The notes under the pieces: generated by a model
The model's input: the letters and a program-made list of their open reading frames with translations, nothing else
What the model was told of the DNA's origin: nothing
The model's database searches: none
Program-made: the position numbers and the translations under genes
Shown here: one piece after another, positions 9,996 through 22,263 of the stretch
Position numbering within the stretch: position 1 is the first letter of the stretch
Layout: each line of letters starts with the position of its first letter
DNA from: Tolypeutes matacus
Lineage: Eukaryota > Chordata > Mammalia > Cingulata > Chlamyphoridae
NCBI GenBank assembly: GCA_026826555.1
Contig: JAKSZT010054457.1
Span: 9,029,198 to 9,093,197 of the forward strand
Length of the DNA: 64,000 bases
Direction of reading: 5' to 3'

Positions 9996-11775
9996 AATTC
10001 TCCACAAACTGACCTATAGATTCAGTGCAATCACTTTCAAAATCCCAGTAGGCTTTTTTGGTCAATATTGTCAAATGGATTTTAAAACTCATTTGGAAAT
10101 GCATCAGAACTAAAATAGTCAAAACAATTTTTTTAAGCTAAGAAAAAGTGGCAGAACTTATACAATCTGACTGCAAAACTTACTGTTAAACTACAGTAAT
10201 TGAGACAGTGCATCCTTATCATAAACATATATGTAAAGCCAAGAAATAAAGCCATATATTTTTGGAAAATTGTTTTGAGACAAAGATGCCAGGGCAATTC
10301 AGTGAGGAATTTTCTGTTTTATCATGAAATGGTCCATGACAATTGGCTATTTATATTTCAAAAAATGAACTTATACCCATACCTCAAACTTTACACAAAA
10401 ACTTACCCAAAATTGATCATAGACATAAATGTAAGCATAAAAACTATAAAACTTCTAGAAGTAAAAATAGGAGAAAATATATATGACCTTAGGTTAGGCA
10501 AATATTTCATAGAAATAACATTCCAGTGTGATCCATAAAAAAAATGAAAAATTTGAATTTCATCAATAATAAAAACTTTTGATTTTCAAAACACAAAAGA
10601 TAACATATAGAAAATGAAAAGACAAGTCACAGAATGGGAGAAAACATCTGTAAATCACATGTCTGGTAAAGAGCATGAATCTAGAATATGGAAAGAAAAA
10701 TTGCACTCAATAAGAATACAAATAACACAATTACAAAATGTGCAAATGGTTGGTTGGATATTTTAACAAAAATATATATGAATGACTAATAAGCATCTAA
10801 AATTATCTTCAATGCCATTAGCCATTAGGAAAATGCACATTAAAACTACAACATGATGGCATAAACACTCATCATAATGGCTCTAATAAAAACGAATGAC
10901 TACAGCCAAGTATTGGTGAGGATGTGAAGAAACAGAAAACTCTGGAAAACTTTTTGGAAGTTTCTTTAAAGATTTAGTATAGAATCACCAATCACCACAG
11001 CATTTCCAATCCTATGTATCAACCAAAGAAAAATGAAAACATACTTATAAAAGTTAGATTTGTACACAAATGTTAATAGCAGAATTATTTGTATTAGGCA
11101 TAAACTGGAAGTGATCCAAATGTCCATCAATTAATAAATGGATAAACAAATACTATTCAGCATTAAAAAAGAATGGACTTTTAATGTATACTACAACATG
11201 AATAAGTTGCACACACAAAATAATATTATGCTGATTGAAAGAAGTCAGACACCAATGACTACATATTGTATGATTTTGTTTATCTGAAATTACCCAAAAA
11301 GCAAATCCATAATAAAGAATGTAGGTCAGTGGTAGCCTGGAGCTGTATGTGGGAGTGAAAATTAACTAGATATTTGCATGAAGGAACTTTTCGTGCAATA
11401 GAAATAGTTAATAACTAGATCGTGGTATGTTTCCTTGACTTTGTACATTATTTAAAACCATTGATTTTGTAAACTTGCAACTTTCAAACTGGATCATGAT
11501 TGCGCAATTCTAAAACTTTGCTCAAATAAATTTATGTAAAATCCATTTACCTACAATAGGTGAATTTTTATGGTATATAAATTAAACCTCAACAAAACTA
11601 TTAAAAATATCATAAAGTTATAATGTAAGGATTTTTTTAATGTTATGGCTAAGTCTCAATTTATCCAGGTCCTTTAAAATCTGAAGCCTAAGACTATGTA
11701 CATTCTACAAATATTGAAATATAGCTGAATTTATGTAATAAAAGTATGAAACCAACATGATTTCAAGTTTATGAA

Positions 11776-11820
11776 GTTTGATGTAGTCGTTAAGAGTGTG
11801 GGCTTTTGAGTCAAACTCAT
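11776..11820 (+). repeat. MIR SINE, left part (split by L1)
   Basis: agtcgttaagagtgtgggct, then tttgagtcaaactcat, matches the MIR start (aagagcacgggctttggagtcag). The continuation of the same element appears after the L1 insertion at 14,668. Confidence 0.7.
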
Positions 11821-14667
11821 GTTTTTTGTTTTTTGTTTTTTTGTTTTTTAGTATATATATATTTTTAAGATACTTAGATTACATAAATGTTACACAAAAA
11901 ATATAGGAATTCCTATGTGCCCCACCTCCCACACCTCCCACAACCTCCCACATAAACATCCTTCATTCATTAGTGTGGCACATTAATGGCAATTGATAAA
12001 CACATCCTGGGGTTCTGCCATTAAGCATGGACCACAGTTCCCATTGTAGACCACACTATCTCCCACACAGTTCTGCATGATATATGATGATATAAAATGG
12101 CCTATATCTGTCGTTGCAATGTCACTCAGGACAATTCCCAAGTCCCTGTAATACAACTGCTATTCCTTCTCCCTGACCCTAGAGCCTCCAGTGGCCACTG
12201 GATGCACATCAATGTTGTAATTTCTTCCATTTCTTGAATTACAATATGTCTATAGTAGAATACTAGTAAGTCTACTCTAGTCCGGAGCTCTTTCCCCCAT
12301 CCTGAGGAGTCTGGGATGGTGATGTCCATTCCACTTCCAATTGAGAAGGGGCTTATATCCCATGGGGAAGATGGATGGGATTGTCCTTCCTGAGCTACAG
12401 ATTCTCTTCATTCCCTGGGATGGCTGTTGTTCATCATCATTTCCCCACCAGTTGTCCTGGATGAGTTCAATGAGGTGTAGAGTAGGAGTTGCTGTTCCAC
12501 CGAGGTTCTGATCCCAGCTGGCACATGGACAGCCCAAATTCTCTAGTCTCTGGATGTACACCTACAAACTCCAGCACCAAGTATAGGTTTGAATAGAACG
12601 GACAGATGAGCCATGTGCAGGGAAGACGTAGTTTAATCCAACTCTGTCACTGTCAGGAGCACAAACTCCAAAGTAGGGCCCACTGGCAAGGCATCAAACT
12701 CCAGAGCTATCTGCCCTGGCGTAGGACCTGGGTGTCCCCAGAGTCCTCAGCAGCCCCACTATTTGGGGTGATATCCATTTTGGAATTCTATGAGATCCTA
12801 CTGAGATGTGTATAACCATTACCTCTGGGATGACATCCAGACTAATTTTGAAGTCTCTTAGTGATAAACTCATTTGTCTTTACCTTTTCCCCCCTTTTAT
12901 TCAAGGTCTTCTTCCAGATCCATTGCCAGTTGGCACTTCATAGCAATCCTAGCTGCCAGGGAGGCTCATACCTGGGAGTCATGTCCCATGCTGGGAGGAA
13001 GGTAATGTATTCACATACTGAGTTTGGCTTAGAGAGAGGCCATATTTGAGCAACAAGGAGGCTCTCAGGAGGCAACCCTTAGGTACCCCATAACAATAGG
13101 CTAAGTTTCAATTTCAGGAGCAAAGACTCATAAAGCTATTCATCAAGGGCCCATCAGTGGATCATCCTCCTTCATCATTCACTGCCCCTGCACATGGGGA
13201 ACTGTTGCTTCTCCTTTAAAGAATGTGGCAGAGCTCTCCTGGATGGGAATTCAGTATTCTCTCATTTACTGAGTGATTCTCCACATACTGTGGCAATGCT
13301 CCATGAACATTTAAACATTTTTATATACCTTATATTTATGTTCAAATGAACTTCCTCCCATGCCTCCCCCATCCTTGACACCCCACACTAATGGTCCTCC
13401 CCGATCCAGTTGTAACCCTTCTGTGATCCAAAGCTCCATCAAAGATGAAGCCATTACAATAGCTGAATACAATTAATAGGAAAATGAAATAATAACGATA
13501 AGTTTAAATGTAAGAGATAAAATACATAAATTAAAAAAAAAACTAAAAATAAAATTAAAGATTGGGATATTAAAAAAATGGAAAAAAAATTTTTTTTTCA
13601 TTTTGTCTTTCATCACTATAATATCTGGTGTCCAGTTTGTACCATGGCACATTCCCCCTCTCAAGCCCCATTGTCTCACTATTTCTCAATGTGTTTTCAA
13701 AGAAGTTTTAGGTAATGGCAAAGTCACACACAGAATACAGGAGACTCTCATATTCCCAACATTCTCCCCCTTTCTTCCCCCCCCATATTAATACCTTTTT
13801 ATATGTGGATGGTAGCATTGTTATAACTGATATACAAATAGCGAAACATAGATGCTAAACATTGTCAATGGTTTACACTATGGTTTACATTTTAGACCTT
13901 ACACTTGTATATAAATCTTGATGATATTTACCATATCTTGTGTCCATCATTGCATATTAATGAAGAACGTTTCTACTGAACACTAAATCTCCCCTGTTTG
14001 ATCTTTGATCTATTCTATTTCTCCCACCCCATCCCCCTAGGGCCCATGACAAAGCCCTGGCTTGACTCGTTGGATGAAAAGATTCATGGTTACATGCAAT
14101 AAGAGGTCTTGACACACTGGTTTGTTCTCCTCTATTTGGAAGCACCATTTTTCTTGAAAGAATCCTGCCTGTTTATTTCTGAGCAAATTAGTATTCCTAA
14201 AGGTGGAAGTCCAACTCCTTCCCACTCATTATGTGGGTCTCCACCCACTTATACAACATATTATGACAATATGAACACTCACACACTACCTAGAAGCCTG
14301 CAATAGGTGTGCCCTGTCCTGAATGCCAAACCCCAACCAATAACCTAAACCAGTGACCCCTCCTTGTCATTGCCATAAGAGCACTCCCACCTCTGTACTT
14401 TCAACCTCATACCCACAAATCCCCAGTGTTCACCTGGTCCCTTTCCCAACCCTCTCCCCAGTATCCTGGACCTTCTGACCCACTCTTCCCAATCTACCCA
14501 CCTGTCAACACTGCACCACCCAACCCTGTAATATCACTTCCCTCCTGTTCTATCTCTTCAATACACAACTACACTCTATCACTTTACCATAGATTACATC
14601 CATATGGTCGATGGCTCACAACCTTCTCTTTTCTTTCTATTTCTTGTAAACTTATCTTACAGACAAT
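11821..14667 (-). mobile_element. L1 3'UTR copy, 5'-truncated, about 2.85 kb, no coding part
   Basis: The low-coordinate end is T-rich (11,822-11,850), marking a minus-strand poly(A) end. It is followed by the L1 terminal block (gatacttagattacataaat), the ccccacctcccacacctccc block and then about 2.5 kb colinear with 43.94-47.4 kb and 5.0-6.5 kb. The high-coordinate end (14,420-14,667) matches 35,400-35,600, just after the L1 ORF2 stop of the fuller copy, and so lies within the 3'UTR. This copy shows the lineage has a 3'UTR of nearly 3 kb. ORFs inside (12,126-12,561, 14,426-14,689) are fortuitous. Confidence 0.8.
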
Positions 14668-14745
14668 ATCCCAGTTTTGCCAGTTATAAGTTGTAAGACT
14701 TCGGCAATTCATTTAATCTCAAAGACTCAGTTGCCTTTCCTGAAA
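14668..14745 (+). repeat. MIR SINE, right part (split by L1)
   Basis: cccagttttgccagttataa, then gacttcggcaattcatttaa and tctcaaagactcagttgcct, correspond to the MIR core and tail (cccagctctgccacttacta..., ttgggcaagtcacttaacct). Together with 11,776-11,820 it restores a colinear MIR, so the L1 between them is an insertion into it. Confidence 0.75.
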
Positions 14746-14797
14746 AAATATTTTAAAATGAAAATGCTATGTTAAATCATGTTAAAAGAACAAATAG

Positions 14798-14903
14798 AGT
14801 GGAGCAAATGTGGCTCAAGCAGTTGAGCACCAGATTCCCACATACAATTCAATCCCAGAACCCAGTACTTTAAAAAAAAGAAAAAGGAAAAGAAAGGAAA
14901 AAA
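14798..14903 (+). mobile_element. tRNA-derived SINE monomer with 14-bp target duplication
   Basis: It contains the A-box side tggctcaagcagttgagcac, a degraded B box (aattcaatcccaga) and an A-rich tail. It is flanked by aaaagaacaaatag at 14,784-14,797 and 14,904-14,917. It is a young-looking retroposition into unique sequence. Confidence 0.87.
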
Positions 14904-15054
14904 AAAAGAACAAATAGGTTATTATCATCATTCAACAATATAATATCTATGCTATATTACTTAACACTCTGGCAAAAATATAGGATACTTCATGAAAATT
15001 ATAACATCCAGAAACTTAAATATTTTCCAGTTTTATTACTAATTTTAAGATAGA

Positions 15055-15205
15055 CTTTTTTTTAACATTAAATTTTTTTGATACATATAAATAAAGCATA
15101 AATCCATTCAAAGTGTATAATCAATGGTATTCGGTATAACAACATAGTTGTACATTCATCACTTCAATCATTTTTAAAGCATTTTCATTAATCCAGTAGT
15201 AAGTT
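15055..15205 (-). mobile_element. Old L1 3'-end fragment
   Basis: cattcaaagtgtataatcaa, then gttgtacattcatcacttca and agcattttcattaatcc, match the antisense 3' end of old mammalian L1 copies. A second copy of the same segment occurs at 57,350-57,480. No coding sequence. From 15,206 to 17,861 I see only AT-rich sequence with no gene or repeat I can name. Confidence 0.65.
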
Positions 15206-17872
15206 AGTTTTTTGTATAAATAAACTGACAAATCAGAAATGGATTTTTGTCTCAAAAATTGTGGTCAAAATAGGTGATAAAAAGAGCTGTTTCTTAACTT
15301 CTCATAATGTCTTCCTGTTTTAGGAATTATGATCATATTTGACCTCAGTCTTACAATTGTTTCAATTTTTCTTTTCCATGAATTCTAATCATATTCTTCT
15401 TCTTTGCTCATGGGATTTGTGATTGGCTTCTGTTGTATTAGGGAGATTTTGATGAATGTGCCAGTCTTTTCTGCACATTAGGGCTACCAGTTTTCAGGAG
15501 AGGCTTCTGTGTTTGATAGGTTGGTTTCTAATTATTTCCTTCCCACTGTGGTCAATGTGCCCAAGTCACATGCTAGGAAAACCACATTGGATTCTAATGC
15601 CTTACTTCTTGTTACTGTAATATGTTGCTCATTCAGGAAGTCTTTCTCATTATGTGTTCCTTAACTAATATTTAAGCTATGAATACAAAGAAAATACAGC
15701 CTATCACATATGATATGAATATTATACTGTATCTTTATGCATCGAATCTCTATTCTTCAGTCCCTCCTCTTTGGATTTTCCATCTCACCCTATTTGTTTT
15801 GGGACTCCATCATTTTCACCTATGATGCCACCTTTGATGATACCCCTTCATATCATCCTGTACGGCATGAAACAACATCTTTTTAAATTACCAATATGAG
15901 GAAATACTACTTGCTACTTCTAACCTCTCATTTCTTCTGTATATATTTTTTACATTACTACCCCGTTCTATTTACATGGTAATAAGAGTGTCTGTACATT
16001 TATAGATAGAATGATTTTCCAGTGTGTCATCATAATTCCTCTAGGCATTTTCTTTTCTACTTTGTTTCTAATGTGACACCTTTCTTAAAAGTGAGTAACA
16101 AATGAAAAAGTAGATGAAACCCAATTTCCTTGATTCAAAACAGAGAGGAGGTAAAAAATAAATAAATAATAAAAAATAAAAAATTGAAAAAAGACAGAAT
16201 TGGGAAATATTTACTCTTGAGTTTCTGGAAGAAACTTCTGAAGATTAAGAAAGGCACTCAGAAATCTCCTTCCAAATAAAGTTACAACCATGTCACTGTT
16301 AGTTTATACAACAAAAAAATTAAAAGCACGTTGACTTTATTAAACTTTATCATTAAGCTCTGAGTGTTTTAACAATCTCTCTGTACTTTAGGGTACAAAT
16401 GAAATCAACTGTTTTTGGGGATATTTTTTACAGTAGCAGGTCAGTGGCTAGTCTTGAGGCTCAAACATTTGAGCGTAAATTAATTTCAAAGGAGGGTTAT
16501 TATTTTACATCTTTGTAAATGCCATCATGATTACATGTACACATAAAAATTACTACATTAATTTATTATCACATTGGGTTGAACCAACAATGTTTACATT
16601 AAGAAATATTTAACTTAATTGACTTTAGAATTCAGCTAAAGATCTGTCTTCAGAGTATTATAGACCTGGCTGAATCTAACATATTTCATTGACCTTATTT
16701 GGTTACATACAATTTAATGGTTTTCTAAGCACTGCTTCTTAAATCCAAAAATTTCCGTTTAAAGACCACCTTAATAGCTAATAAAACAATTAGTTTGATG
16801 AGACAAATATTGTTCTTTAGAATGAGGTCATACTTATTCCATGTTTAAATAGAAGACATAACCAGGAAATGATTTAACAGGATCCCAAGTTGACTCTATA
16901 CACCAAAGGAATAGAAAATTATTTGTTACATCTTTAATTCTGTGGAATTAAAATTATAGGTGTTCCATATTAGGATGGAAATATAATAAAACAAATTTGA
17001 AAATGACCAAAAATGTAGGGCTAAGATAAGATGATATATATTAAGTTAAATTCTTACCTTATCCAAGATAGCTTTCTCCTTTCTTTCCATTCTCTAATCA
17101 AGGGGAAGAAGAGATTGACATTAAAACTGTAATAAGTGTAACAATATTAAGGCAAACTCAAAGATTACAATTTTTCATATCTCTGAGTCTAATTTTGTCT
17201 TGAATAATTACATTTTTTTTTCTGATATAAATATCATGTCCAGAGTTTTGGTGTCTATACTGGAAGAAGTTACTCAACACTGGAACCCTCCTATAAGCAA
17301 AGTCAACATTTTCATAGAATGTAAATTTGATTGACCATATATTTCTTCAGCTCTAGTTATATGATTATTTGTCAAGATTCATTATTAAAATGCAATGCCA
17401 TAATTACCTCTGGATTTTATTAGATATCAGATTAATTAACCTTCATCTGGTGATTCTGATTTTTTGCCTGAGATATTTCCTGGTCATCTGTATATAATCC
17501 AAGTTGTAAAATGATTTTTATGTACACACACAGATCAAGAACTATCAGAAAATGGAACAAAAATTTTAATCGAAGTAAATTTTCCCTTTTTGTCACTTGT
17601 GGAACTTTTCTAAATTCAGTCTACTAAGTGTCTAAGAATACCATAATCCAGTACATTTATTACACATACAATAGAAGAGTAATAGTTACAGCAGAGATAA
17701 ATGAAAATCTTTTAAGAATTGACTAAATTTATTAATCAAGTAGTATCCATCATAAAGCATATTCATTGATGGTGCCCTGTGCCTTTCAGAAAAATGTGTA
17801 CATTCTATTTATTGGAATAAAATAATTTCTAACATATGCTGGTTCTTAGAATTTAGACTATAAATTCAATAG

Positions 17873-18336
17873 GCTGGTGGGTGGATGTGGCTCAAATTGT
17901 TGGGCGTCCATCTGCCATATGGAGGGACCTGGGTTCGATCCCCAGGACCTCCCAGTAAAAATAAAATATATATATATATAAATATATATATATGGCCCAT
18001 GAGCTGCCAGGCTCTGTGTGCCAGTGAGCCGCCAGGTCCTGGGAGCCATGCAGCAAGATGATGACGTAACAGGAGAGAGACGCAGAGGAGAGATAAGGCG
18101 AGATTCTCCAAAAGCCAGGAACCGAGGTGGTGCAGGTGGCAGAACACCTTTCTCCTACATTGGAGGTCTCTAGGATCGAATCCTAGTGAAGACTGGAGGA
18201 GGCAGATGAGAAGAGATATATGGAAACAGATACAGAGAATTGCCCAGCGAATGGACACAAAACAGCAAATGGGGAAGGGGGGGGTTAAAATGGATAAAGT
18301 AAATATATAAATCTTTCAAAAAAAAAAAAAGGAAAA
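17873..18336 (+). mobile_element. Dimeric tRNA-derived SINE with 11-bp target duplication
   Basis: The first unit is ggatgtggctcaaattgttg, then cctgggttcgatccccagg (clear B box), then a TA-repeat linker (17,963-17,995). The second unit is gaggtggtgcaggtggcaga, then ctctaggatcgaatcctag, and an A-tail at 18,319-18,336. Flanks are aaattcaatag at 17,862-17,872 and 18,337-18,347. Known family: L1-mobilised Pol III SINEs of Xenarthra. The antisense ORF of 130 codons here is an artefact of the SINE. Confidence 0.88.
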
Positions 18337-18859
18337 AAATTCAATAGCTTGTATTTTCCCACTCAAAATATTGACTAGGTTATGGCATTTTATTTTAAAT
18401 ATATTTATGAGTACAATTGAGTTAACTTAGCAGTAACAAGGATTTAGCAATCTGTCATTATAGTTTTTTGAAATGTAGTAATTTACCCAACCATACATAG
18501 ATAGAAGTTGAGAAAGAAACCAAAGAATTAAATTGGTTTACTTTTCGCACCCATATTTTGTTGCTCTCTTCAAACTTATTTGATTTTTTTTACCTTGTAT
18601 CTCCCTCAAATCCTAGAAATATTTACTCCAGTTTACCCGCTTACTCCTGACAAAGTTAGTGAATAGAATATTTGTTTATTAATTTAACAACTCCAATAAC
18701 TTCAGTTTAAATTTTAATTCAATTTTTGCAAAATCCTAGCCCCTTTTAATTCCAAAGCTCATTTGTAATCATGTTTATATATATACATATTTTTGTATTT
18801 CATTGGTTATTTTAAAATTTATTTCATTTTCTAATTAATTTTATTTGGTTATATTGTTG

Positions 18860-19025
18860 GCTTCATGTTTGGAGAGGTTTTGGTTCACAGAAGGGTCACA
18901 ACAGTGGCAGGAGAGGATGACTCGTGCAGGATGTCAGTGATGGGGGCATGCATGGGAAGGGGCATGCCTCTAAGGCATATGAATATGTTTGACTCCTTAA
19001 CTTTGACTTTCTGGGACATAATTGC
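18860..19025 (+). mobile_element. Short L1 3'UTR fragment
   Basis: gttttggttcacagaagggt, cacaacagtggcaggagagg and gcatgcctctaaggcatatg match the plus-oriented L1 3'UTR piece at 55,900-56,010 and the reverse complement of 5,900-6,030. The small ORF over it has no function. It sits just 40 bp beyond the OR8J-like pseudogene. Confidence 0.65.
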
Positions 19026-19063
19026 AAACACCATCAACCACCTCTTCATTTACTTATAGATTT

Positions 19064-20011
19064 CTAAACTGACATTGATTTAAAGAAAGAACGTGGATTT
19101 TTCAAGAGTTTCTTTAAAGCAGCCTTAACATCCTTATTACGCAGGCTGTAGATTAGGGGATTCAGCATGGGTATCACCAGAGTATAAAACACTCAAGCCA
19201 TTTTATCAGTATCTAATGAATGATTACTTTGAGGATGCAAATGCATGAATAGCAGTGACCCATAGAAAACTGTGACTGCTATCAGATGAGAAGCGCAGGT
19301 GGAAAAGCCTTTTTTTCTTCCTTCTGAGGAATGTATCCTTAAAATGGACAAGACAGTGTTGAGATAGGATACTAAAACTATAGTTATGGAGAAAATAAAT
19401 TTGTAGCTGAAGAAATAAAGACTACTGTTTCTGGAAAGTAAGTATCAGGGCACAACAATGCTAACAGAGGAACATTATCACAGTAAAGATGATTGATTAT
19501 ATTGGAAGAACAGTAAGACACAGAGAATACACACGATGAACCTATAACAGCTGTAGAAAAGCTATAGAGGTAAGTGAGGGGAAGTAGCAGAAGGCAGATC
19601 CACGGAGATACCACCACCACGCAAACCTGGGGATTACAAATGGCCACATAGAGGTCATAGGCCATCACAGCTGGCATGAAAATCTCAGCCACAATGAAAA
19701 CCAAGAAACCACCCAGTTGAGTGGTATGTTCATAGTAGGGTTTTTTTTTTCTTTACTAAGAAATTAATGAGCATTTTAGGGGTAATTATGGTAGAATTGC
19801 CAAGATTGATGATAGCCAAATGTCGGAGGAAAAAATACATGGGGTTTTGAAGTTAAGAGTCGACACTGGTAAGGGTGATGATGCCCAGGTTGCCTGCCAC
19901 CATCAGGCTAAAGATCACGAGGAAGACCAGGAAGAGGGGAATCTGGAGCTCTGGATATTCTGAGATGCCTATGAGAATAAACTCTGTCACCCTGGTGAAA
20001 TTTCTAGCCAT
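19064..20011 (-). pseudogene. OR8J-like olfactory receptor pseudogene
   Basis: This is a full-length OR frame of about 315 codons in pieces. The start at 20,011 gives MARNFTRVTEFILIG and the N-terminus PELQIPLFLVFLV, then TM1 (GNLGIITLTSVDS). The MAYDLYVAICNP motif at the end of TM3 is at about 19,655, followed by TM5 (FSVSYCSSNIINHLYCDNVP) and, in shifted frames, TM6 ([10 protein letters not shown]) and TM7 ([19 protein letters not shown]). The pattern is that of OR8J, a class II odorant receptor. Lesions: TAA at 19,853-19,855 before LQNPMYFF; a frameshift at the A/T run 19,740-19,750 in the TM2-TM3 loop; a one-base frameshift near 19,395; TGA at 19,193-19,195 just before TM7. The stop is at 19,064-19,066. 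The G-protein contact motif is DLY rather than DRY, which is common in family 8. It cannot encode a receptor. Confidence 0.88.
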
Positions 20012-21359
20012 GTAAGAGTGTGAAGATTCATCTGTATGTGCAAAAAAAAAAAAAAATGGGATGACAAATATCAAGGTATTATTTACTAGGACTGCATTTA
20101 GATGGCAAGAACATCTTGGGTGAGGTTTCCTTAAATTATGTAGTAGTCTAATTCAGTTATTAAATTCAAACCTCTAAGTTTGGTAAACTTTGCAATTATT
20201 TGGGAGAAAGAAAAACAAATTTATAGATGTTCCAGAAGAGTGCAATATTTGTGGGAAACTTTCTTCCTCTCAATCTTACTAAATTATGGCAATGTTATTA
20301 GTTTGCAATCATTTGAAACCACAATTAATATCTCATATCATGTGCAATGAGGGAAAAAAAGTTGAGGTATCAAATGTGGCTCTTATGATTAATTAATCTG
20401 AGATTTCTTGCTCTATATCAATAATAGGTAATTCCATTCACAACCCTGCTTCATTCTCTGTATTCTAAGTAATTTAATTTATCAATTCTATTATCCATGT
20501 ATTAGCTTTTTTTTTTCTTATTTTCCAATTTATTTACTCATAGAAAAATAGTTGGAGATATGTCCTCATATCTTTTTTTTTAGGTTCCTGATTTTTCAGC
20601 TTTGTAGAAATGACATCTCTGAAATGTTATCATTTCTGTAATTTCTTCACACTATGAATTATTGTATACTACTTCTTTTTCCTTCTCTGTCATGATCTTT
20701 TCTCTTCCTCCAATTCCTCATATTCTTTCCCCTAATTTTTTTATTTTTAAACACTTTTTTTACAGAATTTTATACTGTTGTTTTTTAATTTATAAAATGT
20801 TTCTGACCATAATCTTTAGTATCATAAATTTAAAAATTAATACCTTTGTTATTTTAATAATAATAAGCATTCTTATTTTACAGTGTTTCTATGATAATTT
20901 TATTACTTATATTTGTCAAAGGGTTGATATGTTGTTATAATATGGCTGTACACTTTCCTGTAGTTGTTTATTTTAAAGATAGTCACCTGCACCTAACAAA
21001 GTAAATTAGTCTCCTCCCAGCACAGTGGATAGTTGCAATGGTTCCAAAGAAGCCCTGTCATTGTCTCTTATCTATAGATTTCATGCTAAGTTCCAGAGAG
21101 TGAAGACCATATCCTCATAAATGCCTGATCTCTAAAAGTTAAGAGCTGTATCCAGTTTTTCTCTTCTTCTAGAAAGAATAGATTAATAAGAAGAATAGAA
21201 AACAATTCTGCAATAAGAAAAACAATGAAATGGCAGCATAAAAAGAATCTTTAAAATAAGACCAAGATAACACCTAAATCTGTCAAGTATCTGTTACCAA
21301 TTTCTTTCTGACACCAGACATCGTTCTTTCTCTTAATTTCTTCGAATCATTCTCTTTAC

Positions 21360-22230
21360 TTATTTACCAAATATTTGTTGAATTCCTGCTCTGTGCCAGG
21401 TAATGTTCAAGCTTCATATAAATCAATTTTCTTTCACCTCATAGATTTTCCTTTCCAAAGACAGGGGACAAATTAAAATCTGGTAAGTAAACCTATAAAC
21501 AAGATAATTCTATATTGTGATAAGTTCAGAAAGTGAATTAAACAAGAAAATATATCATTATAAGCTGGGAGAATGACTTTCCTTAAAATATTAAGCGACT
21601 GCTCTTCTGAGAGGCTAACAGTGGAATTGGAACCTGAAGGATGAGAAGGAACCAACTATATAATAAATCAGAGGAAAAATATTCTGGGATTCCACGCAGG
21701 GGTACATTTCTTGAAAATGTGCTGGGGTACAGAAGAGCTTATTTTTGTTGTTTTTAAGGGGAGACATAATGGAGGCCAGTAGGAATGGATTATGAAAGAA
21801 CTAGAAAATTAGTGGGAACAGATAATTTAGGTGACAATAAATATTTGTATTTTATTCTAAGTAAATTGTAAGACATTGAGAAGCTTTAAATTAGGTGAAT
21901 TACCTTTACCTTTAAAAAGATTTCTCTGGTTGCTCTGAAAGTGAATTATATAAATTGAAATGAGTGGAGGTGGGACAAGTGTAAAATTTAAAAAAAGAGT
22001 CAAGAAGTAGTTATAGGGTACCTGGTGAAAGACGATGTTAACTGGGGTCAAAGTTAAGGAGCTGGAGACAGAGAGAGAGAACATTTGGAAAAACAGTTGA
22101 CACAGAAACAGAAGGACATATACAACAAAATTAATATAATGAATTATGTAAGACATGTATGATGAAATGGTAGATGGAGGTTGGATCACCCAGTCATGTT
22201 TACCTTTTGCAGCTGGATGAATGTTCATGA
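21360..22230 (+). repeat. Ancient mammalian interspersed repeat (L2/L3-like), diverged
   Basis: gttgaattcctgctctgtgc, then caggtaatgttc, resembles the widespread 'attgagcgcctactatgtgccaggcactg' repeat start. Further along, tgtgataagttcagaaagtg, gaacctgaaggatgagaagg and ttctctggttgctct keep the order of a long conserved mammalian repeat. I cannot name the family with certainty. The minus-strand 159-codon frame over 21,857-22,336 has no recognisable domain and I do not call it. Confidence 0.45.
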
Positions 22231-22263
22231 CAATTTTGAATATTAGAGGAAATGGTTTAAGGT

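Larger units (their letters stand above)
8011..11620 (+). mobile_element. Ancient L1, ORF2 endonuclease region through 3' end, interrupted twice
   Basis: A-rich plus-strand text keeps the order of an L1: endonuclease region (8,200-8,400, ggatgaaaaattataccaca, gtagcaatcaaacatgacag), reverse transcriptase/C-terminal region (9,492-9,600 and 10,009-10,900, for example ctgacctatagattcagtgc, aactaaaatagtcaaaacaa, tattggtgaggatgtgaaga) and 3'UTR (11,080-11,620, gatccaaatgtccatcaatt). No reading frame of useful length remains. It is split by a solo LTR (8,881-9,491) and a SINE dimer (9,606-9,995), both of which duplicated L1 target sequence, so it is older than both. Confidence 0.8.

Noticed and set aside
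17873..18336. tRNA gene suggested by the strong B box ggttcgatccc
   Set aside because: It is flanked by a target duplication, has an A-tail and a dimeric structure, so it is a SINE.
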